From: DATFTF01 sp963825175
Lineage (GTDB): Bacteria > Acidobacteriota > Thermoanaerobaculia > UBA5066 > Gp7-AA6
Assembly (NCBI GenBank): GCA_963825175.1
Contig: CAWGSA010000001.1
Span: forward strand, 186,001 to 250,000
Length of the DNA stretch: 64,000 bases
Direction: 5' to 3'
The translations under genes were made by a program, and so were the position numbers. This document shows, piece after piece, positions 44,897-52,204 of this stretch. Every line of letters starts with the position of its first letter. The first letter of the stretch is position 1. The notes below the pieces were generated by a model, which was given only the letters and a program-made list of their open reading frames with translations, was not told where the DNA came from and ran no database searches.

Positions 44897-45688
44897 TCAG
44901 AGCTGGACGCGCGCCAGAGGATCGATGCCCTGGATCTCACCCGATCCCGCGCCGAGCGCCTCGATCAGATCGAGAAAAACCAGCACGTTGGGAACCTTGT
45001 CCGATCGAATCTTGACCGCGTCGAGCATCTTTCCCTTGCGCCTCAAACGCAAGTACTGCCCGACGATGCGCGCCGCCGAGAGCTCGGCGAAGGGGATCGG
45101 TTCCCTCCCCTTCCACGACACTCCCGCCCGCGAGACCGCCAGGCGCCCGAACGCGACGGTGTCGCCGCCGTCGACCCTCCTGCGAGCCTCCGCGAGCATC
45201 GGCGGCTGGACCTTGCCCAGAATCACTCCGATGGCCTCAGTCGCCTGGCGATAGTTGGAGGTCACCAGGATCGAGCCCCCGTGGCGCGACAGCACCTGCA
45301 GCCGCAGGGACGTCGCCGCTCCTTTTCCGCCGACGCGCTGCGCCGCCGCGCGCGCCGCGATCCCCACGAGACCACCCGCCTGGATGGGGATCACGCGGTA
45401 TCGCGTCTCGCCGACGTCCTCCCACGCGATCTCTCGCCGCCCGAACGCGGTCGTCTTGCAGATGCCCTCGGGGTGGATGGCCAGCTGCGTCTTGCCGATG
45501 AAGATCCAGAGCGCCACGCAGAGAACGACCAGCGCCGCGGCCACCGAGAAGGGCACCGCCTCGACCCGACCCCTCTCGGCGAACGCCGCGAACGCCAGCG
45601 GGACGATCGCCAGGAGGAGCAGTAGCGTGAGGCCGAGGCGAATGGCGATCGTCTGCCCGTGGGTCTGTTGGGGCGGTGAAAGAAACAC
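44897..45688 (-). CDS. DUF6585-like two-helix membrane protein
   Basis: 263 aa. Two N-terminal helices (LGLTLLLLLAIVPLAFAAF and SVAAALVVLCVALWIFIG) are followed by a cytoplasmic PH-like beta domain: LAIHPEGICKTTAFGRREIA, then DVGETRYRVIPIQAGGLVG and a repeated second copy, WKGREPIPFAELSAARIVGQ. This layout fits DUF6585 proteins of unknown function. The start is a GTG with AAGAGGTGG upstream. It is transcribed downstream of nothing obvious, as the PLP enzyme upstream is also on the minus strand with a 45-nt gap and may form an operon with it. Confidence 0.65.
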   Translation of the reverse strand: MFLSPPQQTHGQTIAIRLGLTLLLLLAIVPLAFAAFAERGRVEAVPFSVAAALVVLCVALWIFIGKTQLAIHPEGICKTTAFGRREIAWEDVGETRYRVIPIQAGGLVGIAARAAAQRVGGKGAATSLRLQVLSRHGGSILVTSNYRQATEAIGVILGKVQPPMLAEARRRVDGGDTVAFGRLAVSRAGVSWKGREPIPFAELSAARIVGQYLRLRRKGKMLDAVKIRSDKVPNVLVFLDLIEALGAGSGEIQGIDPLARVQL

Positions 45689-45733
45689 CGGCCACCTCTT
45701 CTGGATTTTTTTGTTCGAGTTGTCTGGAGAGGA

Positions 45734-46705
45734 TTATAACTCGCCGGCCGTCACGATCCGGCGCACCGTCTCCCATCCCACGTTGCGGCCCGAGAGGACG
45801 GCGACCGCGGGCCGATCGATGGAACCGGCCTTTCCGGTCAGGCACGCCGCGACGGTCACCGCGGCCGACGGCTCGATCAGATACTGGTGCTTCTCGAGCA
45901 TCCACCGCACCGCGTCGAAGATCTCCTGTTCCGAGATCAACGCGACTCCGTCGACCCGTGAACGCAGGATCTCGAACGGTTTCGCACCGATCCCGCCCTC
46001 CAGCCCTCCGGCCGACGTCTCGACCGCCGGAAGACGGGTCACCGCGCTTCCGGACTCGAGCGACATCTTCAAGGCCGGCGATCGCTCGAGCTGACAGCCG
46101 ACGACGCGTCCGTCGGGAAGCTGCTCCTTCACCACGTAGGAGAAGCCGGCGGACAGGCCCCCTCCTCCGACCGGCAGGACGAAGACGCGGGCCTGCGGGA
46201 GGTCCTCCAGAACCTCGAGGGCGAGCGTCCCGCCGTTTCCCGCCATGACGTCCTCGTCGTCGAAGGCGGAAAGGAAGACCCTGCCGCTCCGGGCGATCTG
46301 GTCGAGCGCCCAGACCTCGGTGTCGTCGTAGCCGTCGTAATCCGAAACAACGACCTCGGCACCCATGGCGACGATCGAGTGGTGCTTGGCCGGATCGATG
46401 CTCCGTGGGACATAGACCGTCGGCGAGAGGCCCAGCGCGCGGGCGGCCCAAGCGATCCCCTTGCCGTGATTCCCCGCGGAGCAGGTTGCGATCCCGGCGC
46501 GCCGCTGCCCCTCGTCCAGGCGCGAAAGCTTCCAGAACGCGCCGCGCACTTTGAACGACCCGGTGACCTGGAGGCATTCGAGCTTCAACCAGACTGGCAC
46601 GCCGGCGATCTGCGAGAGATCCGGCGACTCTTCGACCGGCGTGCGCCGGATGCGGCCGACCAGAAAGGCGCGGGCCTCCTCGATCCGTTCGACGCTCAGA
46701 GGCAT
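45734..46705 (-). CDS. Serine/threonine dehydratase family (fold type II PLP enzyme)
   Basis: 323 aa, the length of catabolic threonine/serine dehydratases and serine racemases. The PLP lysine lies in VTGSFKVRGAFWKL; the cofactor phosphate loop is in LPVGGGGLSAG; the asparagine loop reads TCSAGNHGKGIAWAAR. Substrate is probably L-threonine or L-serine, converted to the 2-oxo acid and ammonia, though racemase activity cannot be excluded. No regulatory ACT domain follows, as in the short catabolic form. The ATG at 46705 diverges from the small zinc-ribbon gene at 46838. Confidence 0.9.
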   Translation of the reverse strand: MPLSVERIEEARAFLVGRIRRTPVEESPDLSQIAGVPVWLKLECLQVTGSFKVRGAFWKLSRLDEGQRRAGIATCSAGNHGKGIAWAARALGLSPTVYVPRSIDPAKHHSIVAMGAEVVVSDYDGYDDTEVWALDQIARSGRVFLSAFDDEDVMAGNGGTLALEVLEDLPQARVFVLPVGGGGLSAGFSYVVKEQLPDGRVVGCQLERSPALKMSLESGSAVTRLPAVETSAGGLEGGIGAKPFEILRSRVDGVALISEQEIFDAVRWMLEKHQYLIEPSAAVTVAACLTGKAGSIDRPAVAVLSGRNVGWETVRRIVTAGEL

Positions 46706-46837
46706 GATGGGCGATCGGAGTCTACCCGCACCCGCGGCGAGAGCGTGCTATAGTCGATATCTCCGATTCCTCCGACGGCCCCACGCCTCTCCTGGCACAG
46801 CTCGTCGCCGGTCTTCGGCGAGAAAGCGGGGTCCCCC

Positions 46838-47020
46838 ATGAAGTATGCGTTGCGAAGCTGGAAGTGCAGGAACTGTGGACGATCCAACAATACCGAAGTC
46901 GCGGTCGACGGGACCGTGAAGTGCGAGTTTTGCACGGACGTGATGTGGATTCAGCCGAGCCGAATCCGTGGCGGCGAGGCTCCGGGCCAGCTTCCCAGAC
47001 AGACCCGGCCATCGCCTTGA
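46838..47020 (+). CDS. 60-aa zinc-ribbon protein
   Basis: A tiny protein with two C-x2-C knuckles, SWKCRNCGRSNN and TVKCEFCTDVM, which should bind one zinc. Sequences such as MKYALRSWKC suggest a cytoplasmic, possibly ribosome- or RNA-associated role, but no partner is known. GCGGGGTCCCCC precedes the ATG. Its TGA stop overlaps a TTG that may start the next gene (TTGA). Confidence 0.65.
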   Translation: MKYALRSWKCRNCGRSNNTEVAVDGTVKCEFCTDVMWIQPSRIRGGEAPGQLPRQTRPSP

Positions 47021-47391
47021 GTCGTCGGAACGATCAGGGCGGAGGGAGAGACGCAGAGAAACGGGAGTCTCTCGCCCACCTGCGCGAGCAGTACGTGGAA
47101 GCACAGAAGTTGGTGCCGTCGGACAGGCCGTACGCGAATCTGCGTTGGATCCTTGGAGTCGAGCGAAGCGTCCCGCAGGACCCTCTGGCCCTGGAATCGA
47201 GGACGATCGAGATCGTCGCCCTCTGGCTGCAGGACCTCGCCCACGAGATCGATCTCAGACCCGCAGCGCCGCCCACCAGCGGGATCGGCGCCTCCCTCCG
47301 CGTGCCGGGAGCTCGAAGCCTGAGGGCCGCGACGCAACGGTTCCTGGTCGCGTTCGGGTACCCGGCGGGCGCGTTGGTTCGCGAATACTGA
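47017..47391 (+). CDS. Hypothetical 124-aa helical protein
   Basis: The frame begins at a TTG overlapping the stop of the zinc-ribbon gene and continues LAHLREQYVEAQKLVPSDRP, RSVPQDPLALESRTIEIVAL and RAATQRFLVAFGYPAGALVR. The composition and helix spacing look real, but I do not recognise it and there is no good ribosome site, so translation would rely on coupling to the upstream gene. An alternative is that it is a random open frame. Confidence 0.45.
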   Translation: MSRRNDQGGGRDAEKRESLAHLREQYVEAQKLVPSDRPYANLRWILGVERSVPQDPLALESRTIEIVALWLQDLAHEIDLRPAAPPTSGIGASLRVPGARSLRAATQRFLVAFGYPAGALVREY

Positions 47392-47453
47392 CACACCCCC
47401 ACCGGCTCGACGACGCGGCCACGCCTCGCGGGACATTGAATGGAGCAAATCTC

Positions 47454-47660
47454 ATGACCAAGTCTTCCTGCCTCAAGTGCGGGCATACGAGTTTCGAGAA
47501 GGCCGAAGCCACCATCTCCGGGCTGCGCTTCAAGCGCGACGTCCTGCAGTGCGCCAAATGCGGCGGCGTCATCGGCATCATCGAGTCGGACGATCTCAAC
47601 GCGCGGCTCGACACGATCGAGGAACGGTTGAAGACCCTGGCCGGACGGCGTCTGGCCTAG
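47454..47660 (+). CDS. 68-aa zinc-ribbon protein
   Basis: It contains two knuckles, SCLKCGHTSFEK and VLQCAKCGGVIGI, followed by a short helix (NARLDTIEERLKTLAGR). It resembles the many small zinc ribbons of unknown function in bacteria. TGGAGCAAATCTC precedes the ATG. It is the second zinc ribbon within 700 nt; the pair may be related by duplication. Confidence 0.7.
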   Translation: MTKSSCLKCGHTSFEKAEATISGLRFKRDVLQCAKCGGVIGIIESDDLNARLDTIEERLKTLAGRRLA

Positions 47661-47687
47661 CAGTCGAAGACTCCTTGCCCGTACCCC

Positions 47688-47837
47688 TCATTTCCGTTTG
47701 AAGTACTGAACGGCCCGCTCGTGTTTCTGCGCCGCGGCGCGAGACGGGAAGGTGCCGAGGTTCTTGCGTCGGCCCGTCCCGGGATCTTTCTTGCGCGAGG
47801 AGAGCCGGTAGCCTCCGGACGCGAGCTTTCGAATCAT
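47688..47837 (-). CDS. 49-aa basic conserved protein
   Basis: MIRKLASGGYRLSSRKKDPG, then GRRKNLGTFPSRAAAQKHER and AVQYFKRK: a short, highly basic protein I know as a conserved small hypothetical in many Proteobacteria and Acidobacteriota. Its charge and size suggest nucleic-acid binding. AAAGGAGGTCGC before the ATG is close to a perfect ribosome site, so it is certainly translated. It converges on the zinc-ribbon gene. Confidence 0.8.
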   Translation of the reverse strand: MIRKLASGGYRLSSRKKDPGTGRRKNLGTFPSRAAAQKHERAVQYFKRK

Positions 47838-47991
47838 GCGACCTCCTTTCGCCTGATTGGGGAGAGCCTTGCGACGAGCGTGCCGGCCTGAATCCCACGG
47901 ATCGCGGCGAGCATATGAGAGGTCGAAGGACTCGAAGGCCGGCCAACGGCGTTCGGCGTCGCGGCATGGAAATAGCAGGCGAAAGGTCCTC

Positions 47992-48246
47992 ATGGCTGCA
48001 TGCAAACATCTCAATCAGATTCGCGACGTGACGCCCTCGGCGGACGGCTGCGAGGACTGCCTCGCGATCGGCGCCACCTGGGTCCATCTGCGTCTTTGCC
48101 TGGAGTGCGGGCACGTGGGCTGCTGCGACTCCTCCCCCAACCGGCACGCCACCAAGCACTTTCACAAGACAAAGCATCCCATCATCCGCTCTTTTGAGCC
48201 GGGCGAGGATTGGCGCTGGTGCTACGTCGACGAGGCGGAGGTCTGA
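47992..48246 (+). CDS. UBP-type zinc-finger protein (copy 1)
   Basis: 84 aa, essentially one ZnF-UBP domain: CKHLNQIRDV, DGCEDCLAIG, LRLCLECGHVGCCDSSPNRH and ATKHFHKTKHPIIRSFEP. The Cys and His ligands are all present. In eukaryotes this fold binds the free C-terminal Gly-Gly of ubiquitin; in bacteria its target is unknown. It opens the cluster UBP / unknown / thioredoxin-like / YceI / UBP. The next gene starts 3 nt after its stop. Confidence 0.85.
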   Translation: MAACKHLNQIRDVTPSADGCEDCLAIGATWVHLRLCLECGHVGCCDSSPNRHATKHFHKTKHPIIRSFEPGEDWRWCYVDEAEV

Positions 48247-48249
48247 GGA

Positions 48250-49209
48250 GTGCAATCTGAAGGGATGGAGCGGACGGTCCGCATCCTGATCCAGACGACG
48301 ACGCCCGCGCGCTCCGACGACTGGTCGGTCGACAGCCTGACGCTCCTGCGCGGCCACCTCTCGCGGCTGCGCGATGGAGGAACGCGGTTCGCGGTCACGG
48401 CGCGCAATCGCGAGACGCCCGCCGGCGTCCCCGATCCGCTCCTCTCGCGGCTGGACGAGACGAGCTTCGATGAGCTGTGGCTCTTCGCCCTGGACACGGG
48501 CGAGGGGCTGACGTCGGAGGACTGCGCCGGCATCGCGCGATTTCGCCGGCTCGGCGGCGGCGTCCTCGCCACGCGCGACCACCAGGACATGGGCGTTTCT
48601 CTCTGCGCGCTCGAAGGCGTCGGTGCCGCGCACCACTTCCAGACCCGGAATCCGGAGCCCGACCCTGCCCGCCATTCGCGCGACGACTCGCAGACGTCTC
48701 AAATCTCATGGCCCAACTACCATTCCGGCCGCAACGGCGACTTCCAGCGGATCGTGCGGACCGAGCCGGACCACGACCTGCTGCGCGATCCCGACTCCCC
48801 TTCGGGATTCATCGAGCACTTCCCCGCGCACCCCCATGAGGGCGCGGTCGGCGTTCCTCCGGACGAAGCCGCGCGCGTCGTGGCCGCCGGCACCAGTGTC
48901 GTCACCGGCCGCCGGTTCAACCTGGCCGTGGCCTTCGATCGCCGGCCGGACGGCTCGGGTCACATGCTCGGGCGAGCCGTGGCCCAGTCGAGCTTCCATC
49001 ATTTCGCCGACTACAACTGGGATCCGTCCCGCGGATGCCCGTCCTTCGTCACCGAGCCTGCCGGAGACGGCATGCGGACCCATCCGCGGGCGGCTTCCGA
49101 CATCCGCGCCTACGTGCGCAACCTCGCGGCGTGGCTGGTGCCGGCGTGGCCGGGACAGGCCGAATCCCGCGAATCGACCGAGGCGTATGTGTCGACAAAG
49201 GAGGGTTAG
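48250..49209 (+). CDS. Unknown protein, possibly class-I glutaminase/ThuA-like fold
   Basis: 319 aa. The central part reads ELWLFALDTGEGLTSEDCAG, then RFRRLGGGVLATRDHQDMG and VSLCALEGVGAAHHFQTR, which recalls the flavodoxin-like GATase-1/ThuA fold, with Cys and His residues in suggestive places. The C-terminal part has RFNLAVAFDRRPDGSGHMLG and FHHFADYNWDPSRGCPSF. I have no firm family. The start at GTG 48250 is chosen because of the tight spacing; ATG 48265 (SD-like GAAGGG very close) is possible. It is followed 3 nt later by the thioredoxin-like gene. Confidence 0.6.
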   Translation: MQSEGMERTVRILIQTTTPARSDDWSVDSLTLLRGHLSRLRDGGTRFAVTARNRETPAGVPDPLLSRLDETSFDELWLFALDTGEGLTSEDCAGIARFRRLGGGVLATRDHQDMGVSLCALEGVGAAHHFQTRNPEPDPARHSRDDSQTSQISWPNYHSGRNGDFQRIVRTEPDHDLLRDPDSPSGFIEHFPAHPHEGAVGVPPDEAARVVAAGTSVVTGRRFNLAVAFDRRPDGSGHMLGRAVAQSSFHHFADYNWDPSRGCPSFVTEPAGDGMRTHPRAASDIRAYVRNLAAWLVPAWPGQAESRESTEAYVSTKEG

Positions 49210-49212
49210 TCC

Positions 49213-49785
49213 ATGGCGATCGACTGGAGAAAAGACCCGGACGAGGCCCTGGCGCAAGCCCGCTCCTCGAGCAAACCGCTGCTTCTGGACTTCACCGCCG
49301 CCCCCGCTTGAAGCGGATGCGCTCGGCTGGAGGCCGAGACGTATCCCGACCCGCGGGTTGAATCTCTGATCCGTGGCGTCTTCGTGCCCGCCCGGTTCCA
49401 CATCAAGGAGCAGCCCAAGGCCTTTGAGCGCTTTGGGGCGCAGTGGACTCCCACCGTGCTCCTGCTCGACTCCAACGGCATCGAGCGGCACCGAATCGAG
49501 GGCTTCCTCCCGGCTCCCGACTTCGCGGCGCAGCTGCTCCTGGGACTGGGCCACGCGGCGTTTGCCGCCGGCGACTTCCAGCAGGCGCAGCGCCGTTTCG
49601 GCGAGGTCCTGGAGAAGTACCCGGACACCGAGTCGGCGCCGGAGGCGCAGTACTGGAAAGGCGTCTCGCGCTACAAGGAGACCGGGGACGGAGCCGCCCT
49701 GGGCGACACGGCCAGGGCGTTTCAAAGCCGGTACACTGAGACGAGTTGGGCCAAGAAGGCCTCGGTCTGGGCCGCGCCCCACTGA
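49213..49785 (+). CDS. Thioredoxin-like protein with in-frame TGA in place of the first redox Cys (candidate selenoprotein)
   Basis: Translated through a single TGA (codon 33, 49309-49311) this is a 190-aa thioredoxin-fold protein. Residues 1-32 run MAIDWRKDPDEALAQA to KPLLLDFTAAPA; then U-S-G-C-A-R-L-E-A-E follows at the helix where thioredoxins have C-x-x-C. The cis-Pro loop is WTPTVLLLD and a C-terminal TPR-like helix pair follows (AAFAAGDFQQAQRRFGEVL). Both sides of the TGA are in the same frame, so no indel is needed. AAAGGAGG precedes the ATG. If TGA is a true stop the product would be a useless 32-aa fragment. A start within codon 57 onward lacks a ribosome site. Alternatives: selenocysteine, a nonsense change from TGC/TGT, or a base-call error. 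Confidence 0.75.
49309..49338 (+). promoter_or_regulatory. SECIS-like hairpin after in-frame TGA
   Basis: After TGA (49309-49311) comes a stem CTCGGC / GCCGAG (49322-49327 and 49333-49338) with loop TGGAG. The loop begins 16 nt after the TGA and has G at its second position, within the usual bacterial SECIS limits (about 16-37 nt, G early in a small loop). Such hairpins are cheap in GC-rich DNA, so the element supports, but cannot prove, selenocysteine insertion. Confidence 0.4.
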
Positions 49786-49800
49786 GCAGGGAGACGCAAC

Positions 49801-50352
49801 ATGGCGAAATGGTTCTTCGAGCCCGGGCACACCGCCGCGGAGTTCTGCGCCCGCCACATGATGGTCACGTGCGTGCGGGGGCACTTCAAGAACGTCCACG
49901 GGACGATCGATTTCGATCCCGAGAAGCCGCTGGAGACTTCAGTCGACGTCACCATCGACGCCGCCGGCCTCTGGTCGGGCGAGCCGGCCCGGGACGCTCA
50001 CCTGAAGAGCGTTGATTTCCTGGACGTCGCCAATCACCCCACGATCACATTTCGGGGCAATCGCGTCGAGCGCATCGGCGCCAATGACGCCACGCTCGCC
50101 GGAGAGCTGACGATCCGCGGCGTGACCCGGCCAGCGACGCTCGAAGTGCGGTACCTCGGCCAGTGGGAGACGCCGTGGTGGGAAGACGGCGTGGACAAGG
50201 GCCCCAGGACGCGGGCCGGGTTCCTGGCCCGGGCGCACATCAACCGCAAGGATTTCGGCGTGAGCTGGAACGGCGCCCTCGACCGGGGCGGCATCGTGGT
50301 GAGCGACGACGTCGACATCACCATCGATGCCGAGGCGATCCGGGAGGCTTGA
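49801..50352 (+). CDS. YceI-family lipocalin-like protein
   Basis: 183 aa without a signal peptide, so cytoplasmic, unlike many YceI proteins. The fold markers are FEPGHTAAEFCARHMMVTCV, GHFKNVHGTIDFDPEK, the central FRGNRVERI, then TIRGVTRPATLEVRYLG and INRKDFGVSWN. YceI proteins bind isoprenoid chains such as ubiquinone precursors in a barrel. Being 15 nt after the thioredoxin-like gene and followed by a UBP zinc finger, it suggests a role in a redox or quinone stress response. Confidence 0.88.
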   Translation: MAKWFFEPGHTAAEFCARHMMVTCVRGHFKNVHGTIDFDPEKPLETSVDVTIDAAGLWSGEPARDAHLKSVDFLDVANHPTITFRGNRVERIGANDATLAGELTIRGVTRPATLEVRYLGQWETPWWEDGVDKGPRTRAGFLARAHINRKDFGVSWNGALDRGGIVVSDDVDITIDAEAIREA

Positions 50353-50359
50353 TACGGCA

Positions 50360-50647
50360 ATGACCCGGAGCAGCGTCCCTCAAGGTTGGCGGCGGATCGA
50401 CAGGTCGCAATGCCCTCATCTCTCGACGCTCGCGGCGGAGGCCAGACCGGACAAGGACCGGTGCGAAGCCTGCGGCGGGACGAGCGACCTCCGAGTCTGC
50501 CTGACGTGCGGCTATGTCGGGTGCTGCGAGTCTCACGGCGCCCACGACACGCGACACTTCGAGGAGACCGGCCATCCGTTCATCCGGCCGCAAGGCCTCC
50601 CGGACCCGTGGCTCTGGTGCTACGAGTGCAAGGCCTTCCTGCACTGA
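50360..50647 (+). CDS. UBP-type zinc-finger protein (copy 2)
   Basis: 95 aa with the same domain as the gene at 47992: CPHLSTLAAEARPDKDRCEA, LRVCLTCGYVGCCESHGAHD and TRHFEETGHPFIRPQGLP. It has a short basic N-terminal extension and ends WLWCYECKAFLH, where an extra C-x2-C pair is complete; the first copy ends WRWCYVDEAEV and lacks the second cysteine. So the two copies have diverged in the last metal knuckle. It closes the redox cluster. Confidence 0.85.
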   Translation: MTRSSVPQGWRRIDRSQCPHLSTLAAEARPDKDRCEACGGTSDLRVCLTCGYVGCCESHGAHDTRHFEETGHPFIRPQGLPDPWLWCYECKAFLH

Positions 50648-50695
50648 TTCGCGAGCAGGCTGCCAGCGATCGCGACAGGAAGGGAGTCGGCCTCC

Positions 50696-52072
50696 TCAAT
50701 CGGGCGAGGAAGTTGCGGGGATGCTCCCTGCGGCCAGGCCCCGCGTCCGCGCGTTGGCCTCGATCAGGACGCGCCGGACGAAGTCGACGAGGTACGTCGT
50801 GAAGATTCCGTTGTGGCCATGGACGACGTCGTCGGATGCCCGCACGATCCAGAACGGGCTGTCGGCAACGGCCGAGGCAAAACACGTCAGGCGCGCCCGG
50901 CCGTAGGCCATCGGGGCTCCGCCCGGGTCCGGGGCGGGAGGGGCTTTGGCCCGAAAGAGCGAGATGAGATCCGAGGCCTCGGCGTCTCTGACCGGCTCGA
51001 GCGGGAGCTTGCACGAACAGCTCCTGCCGGCCACGCCGAAAACGTCCGGGCGTCGCCGGGGACCCGGAGCCGGGGACGCGGCGGTCAAACGGTGCGTCCA
51101 GAACGCTTCGTGGTTTCCCACCGCCGTGACGATCTCGCTCCGGGGGCTTCGGTCCCCGGTCTGCTCGAAGAGCGTCTCCAGACGCCGGCCCAGCGGAAAC
51201 CAGAATCGGTTGGGGCCGTCCGTCTCCGAGGCGATCGTGATGAGCACCGGCGGCTGGAGCGGCGAGAATCTTCGAAACCGCCCCGCGATCTCCTGCAGCG
51301 GCGCGTAGAGGGATGCCTCGAAGGCGGGGTTGATGAGCACGACGAGGTCTCCGAAGCCGTGGATCACGCTCTCCCTCGGATCGGAACTGTCCTGCCGATC
51401 GAGCGCCTCGAGCGCCCGCATCTTCAAGATGTTGGCGAGCGCCTCGTAGACCATCGTTCCTCCCAGGCTGTGCCCGATCACGGCGAGCCTGGCCCGGTTC
51501 GGATCGGAGGCGTCGGCACGATCGACGAAGAGCTCGATCCGGGTCAACAGCTCGATCAGGTCTCCGCTGGCGATGCGGTTGGCGACCCGCTGGCGGGCCC
51601 AGAAGGAGAGGTCTTCCAACGGCTGCACGTTCGCCGAAAGCCCCCGCCAGCCGATATAGACCGCGACGATCCGCTTGGGCCGGATCGTTCCGCCGGCAAC
51701 GCGGGCGACCGTCGCCGCATCGGCCTGGACCTGCTTGAGGAACGTGCGGAAGCAGGCGACGTTGTCGTCGCAGACCCTCGAATCGTGCCGCCAGCCGTGC
51801 GCGAACACGACGACCGCCACCCCCGAGGTGTCGGGCCTGCGGTTCTCTTCCTCCAGGGTCTTCTCCAGCAGATCGACCTGCTGGCGATTCCAGAAGCGGC
51901 CCTGGTCGTCGAACTCGACGAACGCCAGCGTGAACTGAGGATGGACTTCCACGGAGTGGCGGCCGACGTCGGCGCAAACAGCCGGATCCGCCAGGACCTC
52001 CACCGTCGTTTCGACCGCCGCAGCGCGGGGCTCGGTCGGGGCCAGTCGAATCGGGCGGTGCGGCGTGGACAC
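50696..52072 (-). CDS. Alpha/beta-hydrolase lipoprotein (lipase-like), N-terminus frameshifted
   Basis: 458 aa as called from a GTG. The nucleophile elbow VIGHSLGGTMVYEAL places the catalytic Ser, and VVVFAHGWRHDSRV is the oxyanion block, so it is a carboxylesterase or lipase acting on an unknown ester. Directly upstream in the same frame is a lipobox-like segment (CAATALAAFAAGGC followed by ALVS) with no start codon. An ATG at 52146 in the neighbouring frame (MDRFE) would give a proper basic start if one base is wrong. The mature protein is therefore probably a lipoprotein of about 480 aa. It ends in the Pro/Ser-rich tail SIPATSSPD. Confidence 0.75.
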   Translation of the reverse strand: MSTPHRPIRLAPTEPRAAAVETTVEVLADPAVCADVGRHSVEVHPQFTLAFVEFDDQGRFWNRQQVDLLEKTLEEENRRPDTSGVAVVVFAHGWRHDSRVCDDNVACFRTFLKQVQADAATVARVAGGTIRPKRIVAVYIGWRGLSANVQPLEDLSFWARQRVANRIASGDLIELLTRIELFVDRADASDPNRARLAVIGHSLGGTMVYEALANILKMRALEALDRQDSSDPRESVIHGFGDLVVLINPAFEASLYAPLQEIAGRFRRFSPLQPPVLITIASETDGPNRFWFPLGRRLETLFEQTGDRSPRSEIVTAVGNHEAFWTHRLTAASPAPGPRRRPDVFGVAGRSCSCKLPLEPVRDAEASDLISLFRAKAPPAPDPGGAPMAYGRARLTCFASAVADSPFWIVRASDDVVHGHNGIFTTYLVDFVRRVLIEANARTRGLAAGSIPATSSPD

Positions 52073-52204
52073 CAGGGCGCAGCCGCCGGCGGCGAAGGCG
52101 GCGAGAGCGGTCGCGGCACAAAGACGTCCGTTTCGAATCGATCCATTCTACGAAACGGCCGGCGGAGATCCTGCCGCCGACGACCCGCGCGGGGGCGGAC
52201 GCGG

